Positions 1-7,857 of a stretch of 20,599 nt of DNA are shown here, one piece after another. A program made the translations under genes and the position numbers. The notes beneath the pieces were generated by a model. That model was not told where the DNA came from. It was given only the letters and a program-made list of their open reading frames with translations, and searched no databases. Location: positions 1-20,599 of the forward strand of contig JBJFFP010000009.1 in NCBI GenBank assembly GCA_051891855.1. Direction: 5' to 3'. Positions within the stretch are counted from its first letter, which is position 1. Every line of letters starts with the position of its first letter. Source of the DNA: SFDP01 sp051891855 (GTDB lineage Bacteria > Bacillota > Clostridia > Lachnospirales > Lachnospiraceae).

Positions 1-2148
1 AGACGTTATTCTTCCTTCCTCTTTTTGGAGAATAAGATAATAAAAAGCACTGGGCAGCAGGTTACGGCAGGCATAGGTTTTTCCATCCTGTAAGACTACC
101 CTAGACTCTCCGTCCGTAAGAACCGCCCTGACATGTAATTCCTTCTGTACAAGAACCTGCATCTTCTCACCGACGAAAAGAAGCTCCTCTACCGTTCCTC
201 CGGCACCTCTTTTTTTTACCTGAATATCCTTTAGTGCCATTTCATCCGGAAGCTCTCCCATAGTAAAATTTGTTCCGTCTGTACTGCTCAGGACAGCATT
301 GGGGTAGCTTTCCTGTCTTTTCTTTAAGTTTTCCCAAAGATAGTCTATATGATCATGTTCATAGGTCCAGCGGTACCAGGCTTCTTTGGCTTCAAAATGG
401 GAGGGATGGATATCATCCACAAATTCGCGAAAGCTTTCTTCTTCCATAAGCTCCCTTTCCGTAAATTTAGCTTCCTCCTCCGTCATTTCTCTGGCCTGCA
501 GATAGGGCAGCTGACTGTTTCCCTCCCGATTCCATATGGCATCATTGGTGCCAAAGCCTCCTGAGGTAGAATAATAATAAGTTTTAGCCAGCTCCCCCTG
601 ATTATACAAGAGAAGTCCTCTGGTTTCCTTTACTGCCCTTGTGGTATTGGTATTTTCCTGAATATTATTATATACCTGAAAGGTGGAGCTATCGTCTAAA
701 TGTGCACCCAGAGAGCTTAAGGAGGAGTTGAGCATTTTATCATAGGCATAGGTTCTTGCACAAATCGCTTGTGCCTTTAAAGCTTCCATGGGGTAAGAGG
801 CCGGCATTTCAGAAGGGACAACGGCATACAGATATTCTTCCAAAAGAACTTTATTAATAATGAGAATCCCTTCTTCCCTCTTTTCCAGCTCAAAGCTCCC
901 ATGGTATCCCTGCTCCTTAATCGAACGGGAAATAGACGGAAAGCAGGTTCTTCCCGTGAGGGCTTCCGGCTCAATAAAGATTCGGCCTTCTTCAAAATAT
1001 TCACTGTCAGCATTTAAAGAAAAGGGTTCTTTCGCCGGAAGAATCAGGCTTTTTTCCCCATAGGTCAAAGTTAATTCCACATCAGAAACCATTTCCACTT
1101 CTTTGTGATAATAGCCGTCGAAATCCGATGTTTTTAACAGGACGCGTATAGTCTCCATCTGTTCATCCCGTACCAGAAGACCTGCTTGGATTTCTCCGTC
1201 CTCCACCACAAAATCCGCAAAGCTATAGCCGATTCTCACTAAATTTCTTTCCACGGTTTCCAAAGAATCATAGAGGCGATAGAACTGTACCTCCTCTGAA
1301 AAGGGATAAATCCCCTTTCCTTTAATTTCAATCTCTTTTTCCGACAGCTTCAATACTTCACCGCTGATTCTCTCTGTCTTTTCCTTTACCGCCTTTAGTC
1401 TTCCTTCCATAAACGTCAGGTCGGCTACCTGTTCTCTGCCTGAAGCTTCCCAATCAATAGGTAAAGAAGTTACTTCGTAATTTTGATAAAAATAAACCAC
1501 CTTATCCAAAGACTCTATTATCCAGACATTTTTCAATTCTGCCGGCTTAGAGGTTTGCTTCAGTCCCCATAAGGTGTTGTCATAGGTAAGATAAATTCCC
1601 TTCCTTTGAACCAACTCCTGACTGAAGGGAAGGCGATTTTCCCATATTCCCTTATGGGAAAGCAGCTGCCCCTGGCCAATGGGCCTTCCTTCCCGGTCTC
1701 TGACCTGTGCAGAATCTCCCAGAATCAATATTTCTTCCGTCTGAATCAGCTTTTCGGGGTCTAATTGCTCACATATCTGATCAAAAAAAAGATACCAATC
1801 CTCCTTTAGCAGATAAAAGGAGGAAGAATAATGATTTTCAAAATTAAGCTCTATCCCCTCAAGGTCCTTAAAGCTTCTCTTCCATTCCTCAAATTTTTCA
1901 TAGGTCAGATTTCCATCCTCCCACCCCAAAGAAAGCTCCCTGACCTTATCTGCCGCTTCTTTCCACTCCTTTGTTTTGCCATTTTCCGTAACCTGCTGCA
2001 GCAGCTGTGCCAATACCTGAACTTCTTTTACGGTTATGTATTCTCCCTCCGGCTGTTTTCTTCTAAAAAAAAGGGCCGGTAAAAGAGCCAGTAAAAACAG
2101 AAAAATAATCAGTAAAACACAAAGCTTTTTTTTATAATGAAAATCCAA
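1..2148 (-). CDS. SpoIID/LytB-domain membrane-anchored protein, 3' end cut by window edge
   Basis: This frame stays open from base 2148 to base 1 (716 codons) with no stop, so the C-terminus lies outside the window. I choose TTG at 2148 because AAGGAG lies 6 nt upstream; an in-frame ATG at 2166 has no ribosome binding site. The N-terminus is basic and followed by a hydrophobic segment (about residues 10-30), giving an N-terminal membrane anchor. About 400 residues that I do not recognise follow. The SpoIID/LytB signature begins near residue 437 (EYLYAVVPSEMP, then EALKAQAICARTYA) and continues with STFQVYNN and YYYSTSGG (about 524-531). SpoIID is a lytic transglycosylase acting on peptidoglycan in engulfment, and LytB-type relatives modify the wall or activate amidases. 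The family's usual closing GxGVGMSQ-type motif is not seen, so I infer that some tens of residues are missing. The protein is much longer than canonical SpoIID (about 340 residues), so a strict sporulation role is unproven. Confidence 0.88.
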   Translation of the reverse strand, partial: MDFHYKKKLCVLLIIFLFLLALLPALFFRRKQPEGEYITVKEVQVLAQLLQQVTENGKTKEWKEAADKVRELSLGWEDGNLTYEKFEEWKRSFKDLEGIELNFENHYSSSFYLLKEDWYLFFDQICEQLDPEKLIQTEEILILGDSAQVRDREGRPIGQGQLLSHKGIWENRLPFSQELVQRKGIYLTYDNTLWGLKQTSKPAELKNVWIIESLDKVVYFYQNYEVTSLPIDWEASGREQVADLTFMEGRLKAVKEKTERISGEVLKLSEKEIEIKGKGIYPFSEEVQFYRLYDSLETVERNLVRIGYSFADFVVEDGEIQAGLLVRDEQMETIRVLLKTSDFDGYYHKEVEMVSDVELTLTYGEKSLILPAKEPFSLNADSEYFEEGRIFIEPEALTGRTCFPSISRSIKEQGYHGSFELEKREEGILIINKVLLEEYLYAVVPSEMPASYPMEALKAQAICARTYAYDKMLNSSLSSLGAHLDDSSTFQVYNNIQENTNTTRAVKETRGLLLYNQGELAKTYYYSTSGGFGTNDAIWNREGNSQLPYLQAREMTEEEAKFTERELMEEESFREFVDDIHPSHFEAKEAWYRWTYEHDHIDYLWENLKKRQESYPNAVLSSTDGTNFTMGELPDEMALKDIQVKKRGAGGTVEELLFVGEKMQVLVQKELHVRAVLTDGESRVVLQDGKTYACRNLLPSAFYYLILQKEEGRITS

Positions 2149-2154
2149 TTTTCT

Positions 2155-2160
2155 CTCCTT
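2155..2160 (-). promoter_or_regulatory. Shine-Dalgarno that sets a TTG start
   Basis: On the minus strand AAGGAG is followed by AGAAAA and then TTG (2148-2146). This 6-nt spacing favours TTG over the in-frame ATG at 2166, whose upstream bases (GCCTGTCCC) do not resemble a Shine-Dalgarno. Confidence 0.65.
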
Positions 2161-2212
2161 TTTCATGGGACAGGCTTCTTTCTCTATCTTTCTTTTCTCC
2201 TAGAAACGATTA

Positions 2213-2233
2213 AAGCAGCCCAAGCGGCTGCTT
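2213..2233 (-). terminator. weak intrinsic terminator after the 6S-like RNA
   Basis: An 8-bp perfect stem (AAGCAGCC with GGCTGCTT) closes a 5-nt loop. The U-run on the minus strand is short (TTTAATCG), so termination may be partial. It separates the structured RNA from the SpoIID-type gene. Confidence 0.55.
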
Positions 2234-2249
2234 CTTCTCTTTCGTATAT

Positions 2250-2446
2250 ACCCGAAATGCGGATCTCTGCCTTCTGACTCCTAGCAATGCTAGGTGGGTT
2301 ACCGCAAGACTGCTTTTGCCTTCCCTTCCAATCCTTACGAAGAATCTCTTCGCAAGTGAGGGCTTGACAGCCGCAGAATAATGTAGGAATCCCGTTTAAA
2401 GTAAATGTAGGTTCAAAAATAACAGAATATCCAACACCTCAGGCTA
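2250..2446 (-). ncRNA. ssrS: probable 6S RNA (ssrS)
   Basis: This is a minus-strand RNA of about 190-200 nt, starting 6-7 nt after a TATAAT box and ending before a hairpin terminator, with no coding potential. The 5' end reads AGCCTGAGGTGTTGG, which resembles the CCUGA-n-GUGUU 5' end I recall for Firmicute 6S RNAs; GAACCTACA and CGGGATTCCTACA follow. Near-terminal segments can pair in a closing stem (GCC 2444-2442 with GGC 2271-2269; TGA 2441-2439 with TCA 2277-2275). An apical hairpin at 2334-2356 has 10 bp with a 3-nt loop; its one non-Watson-Crick pair is G-U on the minus strand but A-C on the plus strand, which supports the minus strand as transcript. Another hairpin lies at 2280-2294. 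6S RNA mimics an open promoter and sequesters housekeeping RNA polymerase. The call rests on remembered consensus, size and architecture, not on a covariance search. Confidence 0.65.
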
Positions 2447-2451
2447 TCCTT

Positions 2452-2480
2452 ATTATATCCAACTCTCACAAAAAATACAA
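2452..2480 (-). promoter_or_regulatory. SigA-type promoter of the 6S-like RNA
   Basis: On the minus strand, -35 TTGTAT (2480-2475), a 17-nt spacer and a consensus -10 TATAAT (2457-2452) predict a start near 2445-2446, immediately before AGCCTGAGG. Confidence 0.7.
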
Positions 2481-2520
2481 CTGAAAATTCTTTATTTGAT
2501 CCATCTGATATCTATTATTT

Positions 2521-2556
2521 AAAAAGACCATACACCCTGCGGATGTACGGTCTTTT
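2521..2556 (-). terminator. pckA intrinsic terminator
   Basis: The minus strand reads AAAAGACCGTACA, a short loop, then TGTATGGTCTTTTT. The one irregular pair is a G-U wobble on the minus strand and an A-C mismatch on the plus strand, so the terminator is oriented for pckA, 25 nt after its stop codon. Confidence 0.85.
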
Positions 2557-2581
2557 AAGCTTACGTATAGTGTTCACAAAA

Positions 2582-4285
2582 TTACAGAGCATCAACCAGC
2601 TTCTGCACAGCTGCTAAGGCTTCATCCGGAAGCTTATCGTAACCGGACTTCTTTTCTGCAAAGCCCTTAACTGCATCTACACGGTTCTGCATTGCTGCCT
2701 TTAGCTGGGTTACGTAATCAGGATCTGCTAAATTGGGAGTGAAGTCTGCAGTTTTATCTGCCCAGTCATACATAATTTCGATATCCTCGAAATTACCCCA
2801 TTTTTCAAACTTAGCCTTTCCTTCAACGATGGTTTCCAGAATACCTAATGTATCTGCCGGTTTAACCTTGGTTCCCATAAAGTCACCGGTATTGATGATG
2901 TAGCAGTCTACATTCTTCTCCTCTACCAGCTTCTTAAACTTCTCATAATCATTAACCAGAGGATAGGTTCTGAAGGGATTAGCATAAGGAACGATACGAA
3001 GAGCATTCAAATCTGTTCCTGCTGCTACACGCTCTGCGGTAGAGGTTTTGGTAGCCAGGGTAGCACCCATAACGGAAGCCAGTGCAGCCCCCTTTAATTT
3101 TACTACCGGAGGAATGGTAGGATCCTTCATAATCCAGAAGATTGCGTTAACGGGAGCTTCAATCTTATCCACACGGTTAGGAGACCATAATTTGGACTTG
3201 ATTGCACGTCCGTTACCATTACGAATATCTTCAGTTACCAGCTGAATTTTTCCGTTCTCATCCAGAGTACAGGAACAGTTCTGAGCGGTTAACAGGTATT
3301 CATTATCCGGACATCCGGTAGGATAATCGGAGGTCTTGTCAAAGTATGTAGGCTCTAAGGCAACCGAAGAACAGGTATCGGTATTGATGATGAAGGCATC
3401 ATCATGTAAAACGGTAATGGGATATTTTCCGCCGTGCTTTGCATGGGTTAAGGTAGATTTACCGGAACCGGACAAGCCGTAAACGGAAGCAACATATTTA
3501 GAGCCGTCGGGTAAGGTATATTCCTTCTGTCCGCCGTGGCATGCAGCATAACCGTTTCTATTGGCTAAAGCCCATGCCATGGTCAATGTACCCTTCTTAT
3601 GCTCACCAAAATATCTCATACCAAGAATGGCTGCACAGTTCTGATTGGTATCAAAGTAGCAAAGCGTCAAAGGATCGCTTAAGCAGCTGAAATCCACATC
3701 AGGTCTGTCCACAGGTACCCACTGGGGATCGGAGAAGATATAAATATCCGGCTCATTTCCATTACCCACAGGCTTGGATTCCTTATACATCTTTACGTAT
3801 TCATCAGACATATATTGGAAGTTAATCATCCAGTTATACAGAATGTTCTCTTCTCCTTCGGGAATAAGGAGGTGAGCCTTAACCATAAACTCAGGATCCA
3901 GACCTACAAAGCATTCTGCATGGTACATGGTTTTCCAGCGGGTCTCATAAATGGCATCCATAACAACTTTATCCAGCTTGGCTTCGTCAACACCGGGTTC
4001 GCCCTTAATGCGGCGGGCAGCAGCATAACGTCCTGTAACGGCACCATCATTGAATAACAATACCTTGGCATCCTTTTCAAGCCCAAAGGTATCACCATCC
4101 TTAATCGGCATATCTGTTACAACTGTACCGGGTGAATTTTTTGCCAGCTCATAGGCTTCCTTTAAAGTATTAACCTTTACTACGTTATTTCCGTAAAAAG
4201 CAGCTTCGATAATAGAACGGGTTCTGGAAAAACCTACTTTACCTGCTCCGATTTCGGAAATGGGATAATATGCTTTTGTTGACAT
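2582..4285 (-). CDS. pckA: phosphoenolpyruvate carboxykinase (ATP)
   Basis: This is a cytosolic enzyme interconverting oxaloacetate + ATP with PEP + CO2 + ADP; in fermentative anaerobes it can run towards oxaloacetate as an anaplerotic, ATP-forming step. At 567 residues it is slightly longer than the usual 525-540. Diagnostic motifs are GMRYFGEHKKG (about 222-232), the P-loop GLSGSGKST (about 270-278) and the second metal/phosphate motif HDDAF (about 294-298), in the order expected for ATP-type PEPCK. ATG 4285 follows AAGGAGGAAGAAAT, a strong ribosome binding site. The gene is monocistronic: it has its own promoter (4419-4447), a leader of about 127 nt that can form a hairpin, and a terminator right after the stop. 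No frameshift or missing motif was seen. Confidence 0.97.
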   Translation of the reverse strand: MSTKAYYPISEIGAGKVGFSRTRSIIEAAFYGNNVVKVNTLKEAYELAKNSPGTVVTDMPIKDGDTFGLEKDAKVLLFNDGAVTGRYAAARRIKGEPGVDEAKLDKVVMDAIYETRWKTMYHAECFVGLDPEFMVKAHLLIPEGEENILYNWMINFQYMSDEYVKMYKESKPVGNGNEPDIYIFSDPQWVPVDRPDVDFSCLSDPLTLCYFDTNQNCAAILGMRYFGEHKKGTLTMAWALANRNGYAACHGGQKEYTLPDGSKYVASVYGLSGSGKSTLTHAKHGGKYPITVLHDDAFIINTDTCSSVALEPTYFDKTSDYPTGCPDNEYLLTAQNCSCTLDENGKIQLVTEDIRNGNGRAIKSKLWSPNRVDKIEAPVNAIFWIMKDPTIPPVVKLKGAALASVMGATLATKTSTAERVAAGTDLNALRIVPYANPFRTYPLVNDYEKFKKLVEEKNVDCYIINTGDFMGTKVKPADTLGILETIVEGKAKFEKWGNFEDIEIMYDWADKTADFTPNLADPDYVTQLKAAMQNRVDAVKGFAEKKSGYDKLPDEALAAVQKLVDAL

Positions 4286-4328
4286 ATTTCTTCCTCCTTC
4301 TTATTTAATATGATGTATTTGCACCTCG

Positions 4329-4368
4329 GTGAAGATTAACCCACTTCTCCACTTCTGAAAATCTTCAC
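4329..4368 (-). promoter_or_regulatory. hairpin with tandem 8-mers in the pckA leader
   Basis: The predicted 5' UTR contains a perfect 9-bp inverted repeat (GTGAAGATT / AATCTTCAC) enclosing a 22-nt loop. In the loop the 8-mer AGAAGTGG occurs twice in tandem on the minus strand (4356-4349 and 4348-4341). A second small dyad (GCGG-GCTA-GCCGC, flanked by TATGC/GCATA) lies upstream near 4385-4409. I recognise no known riboswitch class. Its function is unknown; it could be a protein-binding or mRNA-stability element. Confidence 0.45.
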
Positions 4369-4418
4369 TGGGGTTCCTCTCTATTTATGCAAAGCGGCTA
4401 GCCCGCATACCAACAAAT

Positions 4419-4447
4419 ATTATGGCAGAATTTGTCATGAAAGTCAA
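4419..4447 (-). promoter_or_regulatory. SigA-type promoter of pckA
   Basis: On the minus strand, -35 TTGACT (4447-4442), a 17-nt spacer and -10 CATAAT (4424-4419) predict a start near 4412 and a leader of about 127 nt before the pckA ATG. Confidence 0.75.
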
Positions 4448-4490
4448 TGATTTAACATGGAATTGTGAAATTTTTTTCAATCCTTTCTGA

Positions 4491-6287
4491 CTATTCTTCT
4501 ATTTTTGCGGTCACCTTTTTCAGCCAGTTTTTTTCCTCTTCCTCCATCAGGGGTGCTATCTTTTCATAAACCTCTTCATGGTAGCGGTTCAGATTCTGAA
4601 TATCCTTCTTTTCCATGACAGCAGGATTAATCAGCTCCAGATCTATGGGGGCGTAGGTCAGGCCTTCAAATTCCATAAACTGACCATCCTCATTTTTCCT
4701 TCCCTTTTTCACCACCATAATATTCTCTATCCGAATGCCATGGCTTCCTGCCTTATATACTCCGGGCTCATTAGAAAGAAGCATTCCCTCCTCCAGGACA
4801 GCCTCCTTCATTTCTTCCGTAAATTTCCAGCGAATATTTTGAGGGCCCTCATGTACATTCAGCATATAACCGATGCCGTGTCCCGTTCCGCATTTATAAT
4901 CAATTCCCATATCCCAAAGAGGCCCTCTGGCCAATATATCCACATTGCGTCCGGTACAGCCGTAGAGGAATCTTCCGTTTAATAAACGGAGCATTCCCAT
5001 TACCACTGCTGTATAATGATTCTTCATTTCCTCAGTAACCTTGCCCAGGGCATAGGTTCTGGTTACATCCGTAGTTCCACCGATATACTGCCCTCCGGAA
5101 TCAATAAGCAGCATTCCTTCCGCTTTGACTTCTCTGTAATCCTCCCCCGTTGCCTGGTAATGCATCATGGCTGCATTTTCCCCCACTCCGCAGATTGTTG
5201 GGAAGGATAAATCCAGAAAGCCCTCGGTTTTCCTTCTGAGCCCGTCCATATAAGCGGCAGCCGAAAGCTCCGTCATGGGAATTTTTCCCACATTTTCCTT
5301 CAGCCAGCGCATAAACCTGCACACTGCCAGTGAATCCCTTAAATATACCCGGCGAATCTGCTCCAGCTCAACTTCATTTTTTATGGCTTTCAGCTTCTCT
5401 GTAGGATTGGGTTCAATGGCTACCCGGGTACGGCTTGCTGCCTGCCGATAAATGGCATAACTACTGTTCTCACCATCCAGAAGAACCGTACCCTTCCAGT
5501 CCATCTGCTCCAGCTGAATTTCAAATTCATCATAATCCTTAAGCTTAATTCCCCGGGAGATAAGCTTTCCTTCCACCTCCGGTGTCAGGGCTTTTTTCTG
5601 CACAAACAAAAGGCTGTCTGTCAGTGTGATTATGCTGTAAGACAGGGCCACCGGATTACACTCTACATCATTTCCCCGGATATTGAACAGCCACATAATA
5701 TCGTCCAGCTTGTTCAGTACCAGATTGGAGCAGTTTTTTTCTCTCATTTCTTCTCTTACTGCTTCCAGCTTTTCCTCCGTGCTTTTCCCGCAGATTTCTT
5801 CTTCCAAGATAAAGATTTTCTCTGCTTTTCTGGGGGGACGATTCTCCCACAGCTTTTCTGCCACAGCTGCCTGATAATCAAGCCTTCCTTTTTTCTGCTC
5901 CACAAGCTTCTCCAGCTTCTTTCCCATCTTCAGGGACACACATCTTCCGTCAAAGGCCAGAGTCTCTCCTTCCCTTAAATTCTCTTCCAAATATTGAGGA
6001 ATTGTGAGAACCCCCTCTTCACCCATACGAAAAAGTGTAATTCCTGTTCCCTCCAGCTCCTTTTTGGCCTGAAGGAAATACCTTCCATCCGTCCACAAGC
6101 CGGAAAAAGCTTTCCCAATCAGCAGGCTGCCGTTTGAGCCGGTAAAACCGGATATAAACTCCCTTACTTTAAAATAATCATCCACATATTCAGAATTGTG
6201 ATAGTCAGAGGTAGTGATATAATAGTAATCGATATTCCTCTCTTTCATCCTTTTTTTCAATGCATCTATTCTTTCCCATATCTTCAT
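4491..6287 (-). CDS. Xaa-Pro aminopeptidase (aminopeptidase P, M24B), long form
   Basis: This metallopeptidase removes an N-terminal residue that precedes proline and is probably cytosolic, as no signal peptide is seen. It has 598 residues in the three-domain layout of the long aminopeptidase P branch: two creatinase-like N-terminal domains (roughly 1-130 and 155-300), then the pita-bread M24 catalytic domain (about 310-530) and a short C-terminal extension. All five metal ligands are present: D396 (LLIDSGGQY), D407 (TTDVTRT), H470 (GTGHGIGY), E507 (SNEPGVY) and E521 (IRIENIMVV). H376 (MMHYQ) matches the conserved active-site His. ATG 6287 follows AAGGA at 8-9 nt. No terminator separates it from pckA downstream, but pckA has its own promoter. 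pepP is the usual symbol for the bacterial family; I leave it blank because this long form is a different branch from E. coli PepP. Confidence 0.94.
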   Translation of the reverse strand: MKIWERIDALKKRMKERNIDYYYITTSDYHNSEYVDDYFKVREFISGFTGSNGSLLIGKAFSGLWTDGRYFLQAKKELEGTGITLFRMGEEGVLTIPQYLEENLREGETLAFDGRCVSLKMGKKLEKLVEQKKGRLDYQAAVAEKLWENRPPRKAEKIFILEEEICGKSTEEKLEAVREEMREKNCSNLVLNKLDDIMWLFNIRGNDVECNPVALSYSIITLTDSLLFVQKKALTPEVEGKLISRGIKLKDYDEFEIQLEQMDWKGTVLLDGENSSYAIYRQAASRTRVAIEPNPTEKLKAIKNEVELEQIRRVYLRDSLAVCRFMRWLKENVGKIPMTELSAAAYMDGLRRKTEGFLDLSFPTICGVGENAAMMHYQATGEDYREVKAEGMLLIDSGGQYIGGTTDVTRTYALGKVTEEMKNHYTAVVMGMLRLLNGRFLYGCTGRNVDILARGPLWDMGIDYKCGTGHGIGYMLNVHEGPQNIRWKFTEEMKEAVLEEGMLLSNEPGVYKAGSHGIRIENIMVVKKGRKNEDGQFMEFEGLTYAPIDLELINPAVMEKKDIQNLNRYHEEVYEKIAPLMEEEEKNWLKKVTAKIEE

Positions 6288-6318
6288 CTAATCTGTCCTT
6301 TCTCCTTAAGCTTTTACT

Positions 6319-6348
6319 ATCATAACCCATTTTTTAATTTTTTGTAAA
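6319..6348 (-). promoter_or_regulatory. SigA-type promoter of the aminopeptidase gene
   Basis: On the minus strand, -35 TTTACA (6348-6343), an 18-nt spacer and -10 TATGAT (6324-6319) predict a start near 6312, about 25 nt before the ATG at 6287. Confidence 0.6.
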
Positions 6349-6362
6349 CTCCTTTAATTTCC

Positions 6363-6428
6363 TTGTCAAGAAGTTAACTATCATGATAAACTGTTCAATA
6401 TTGATTTTTACATATCGCTCAATATAAA
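6363..6428 (+). promoter_or_regulatory. candidate promoter region of citrate synthase
   Basis: There are two candidates: TTGTCA (6363-6368) with GATAAA (6385-6390, 16-nt spacer), and TTGATT (6401-6406) with TATAAA (6423-6428, 16-nt spacer). The second has the better boxes but would leave only about 16 nt of leader. A perfect palindrome, TATCATGATA (6379-6388), overlaps the first candidate and lies upstream of the second, an operator-like position. Confidence 0.45.
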
Positions 6429-6450
6429 TTACAAAGAAAGGTGGCAATCT

Positions 6451-7821
6451 ATGATTACAAACTCCAATATTTATTCTGAAGTTACCCCTGATATTGTACA
6501 ATTAGCGAAATTAAGTGAACAAGCCGGTATCATTGATTCCGAGTTATTTACCCGTTATGAGGTTAAACGTGGTCTAAGAGATTTAAACGGTAAAGGTGTG
6601 CTGGCAGGACTTACCAATATTTCTGATGTTCGTGCTTCCAAAATCGTAGATGGGGAATCCGTTCCCATCCATGGGAAGCTGTTCTACCGTGGTTATAATG
6701 TGGAAGACCTAGTAAAGGGCTTTTCCTCTGAAAACCGTTTTGGCTTCGAGGAGGTTACCTATCTGCTGTTATTCGACCAGCTACCGGATAAAAAGCAGCT
6801 GGCGGAATTTAAAGAGCTTTTATCCTTCTATCGAAGCCTTCCTACCAGCTTTGTACGTGACGTTATTATGAAGGCCCCCAGTAAGGATATGATGAATACT
6901 CTGGCCAGAAGCGTACTGACTCTGTATTCCTATGATGACCGGGCAGATGATACCTCTCTTCCCAATGTCCTTCGCCAGTCCCTGCAGCTGATCAGCCTGT
7001 TCCCCCTCCTTTCCATTTACGGTTATCAGGCCTACCGCTACTATCATGATGGGGGAAGTCTGCACATCCATCAGCCGGTATGGGAGCTGTCCACTGCGGA
7101 AAATATTCTTCATATTCTTCGTCCGGACTGTAAATACACTCCCCTGGAAGCAAGGATTCTGGATATTGCCCTGGTTCTGCATATGGAACACGGTGGTGGA
7201 AACAACTCTTCCTTTACCACCCATGTGGTTTCCTCTTCGCTTACGGATACCTACTCCACCATTGCCGCCGCAATCGGCTCCCTTAAGGGGCCCAGACACG
7301 GAGGGGCCAACATTAAGGTGGTTCAGATGTTTGAGGATCTGAAGGAAAAGGTAAAAGACTGGGAGGATGAAGAAGAGGTGGCCGGCTATCTGGCCAAACT
7401 CCTGCATAAAGAAGCCTTTGACAAAGCGGGGCTGATTTATGGCGTAGGTCATGCCGTTTACTCCAAGTCCGATCCCCGTGCCGTTGTCTTTAAAAAATTT
7501 GTTCAGGATTTATCTCAGGAAAAGGGATTGGAAAAAGAATTTGCCCTGTATTCTCTGGTAGAGCGTCTGGCTCCTGGGGTTATTGCCAAGGAGCGGCAGA
7601 TTTATAAGGGTGTAAGCATCAACGTAGATTTCTATTCAGGCTTTGTCTACCATATGCTGGAGCTTCCCATGGAGCTTTATACCCCTATTTTTGCTATGGC
7701 CCGTATTTCCGGCTGGAGTGCTCATCGTATGGAGGAGCTGGCTAATAATGGCAAGATCATCCGTCCTGCATACAAAAGTATCTGTAAAGACAGAGTTTAT
7801 ACGGATATGGCTCATCGTTAA
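6451..7821 (+). CDS. gltA: citrate synthase (citrate/2-methylcitrate synthase family)
   Basis: This enzyme condenses oxaloacetate and acetyl-CoA to citrate, the entry to the oxidative TCA branch and glutamate synthesis. It has 456 residues. Recognisable sites are H247 (HMEHGGGNNSS), H283 (GPRHGGAN), the family signature GVGHAVYSKSDPRA with the catalytic His at 334 and R344, and the catalytic Asp 393 (NVDFYSG). The roughly 70-residue N-terminal extension and the altered first histidine motif (HMEHGGG rather than HADHEQN) match a divergent clostridial branch, so 2-methylcitrate synthase activity cannot be excluded. ATG 6451 follows AAAGGTGG at about 7 nt. No aconitase or isocitrate dehydrogenase gene lies nearby. 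The gene is divergent from the aminopeptidase and ends in a strong terminator. Confidence 0.93.
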   Translation: MITNSNIYSEVTPDIVQLAKLSEQAGIIDSELFTRYEVKRGLRDLNGKGVLAGLTNISDVRASKIVDGESVPIHGKLFYRGYNVEDLVKGFSSENRFGFEEVTYLLLFDQLPDKKQLAEFKELLSFYRSLPTSFVRDVIMKAPSKDMMNTLARSVLTLYSYDDRADDTSLPNVLRQSLQLISLFPLLSIYGYQAYRYYHDGGSLHIHQPVWELSTAENILHILRPDCKYTPLEARILDIALVLHMEHGGGNNSSFTTHVVSSSLTDTYSTIAAAIGSLKGPRHGGANIKVVQMFEDLKEKVKDWEDEEEVAGYLAKLLHKEAFDKAGLIYGVGHAVYSKSDPRAVVFKKFVQDLSQEKGLEKEFALYSLVERLAPGVIAKERQIYKGVSINVDFYSGFVYHMLELPMELYTPIFAMARISGWSAHRMEELANNGKIIRPAYKSICKDRVYTDMAHR

Positions 7822-7823
7822 AC

Positions 7824-7855
7824 TTAAGGGGCGTCACCCAAATGACGCCCCTTAA
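7824..7855. terminator. bidirectional terminator between convergent genes
   Basis: A perfect 13-bp inverted repeat (TTAAGGGGCGTCA / TGACGCCCCTTAA) with a 6-nt loop lies between the citrate synthase stop (7819-7821) and the stop of the minus-strand membrane protein (7860-7858). It is symmetric enough to serve both genes, although the U-tracts are short. Confidence 0.85.
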
Positions 7856-7857
7856 TT

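Noticed and set aside
2290..2310. T-box-like string (AGGTGGGTTACCGC) on the plus strand
   Set aside because: It differs from the AGGGUGGNACCGCG consensus, has no downstream plus-strand gene, and lies inside the minus-strand structured RNA whose wobble pairs favour the other strand.
6820..7452. 210-codon open frame on the minus strand inside citrate synthase
   Set aside because: It is antisense to a gene with intact catalytic motifs; the translated product shows no family features.
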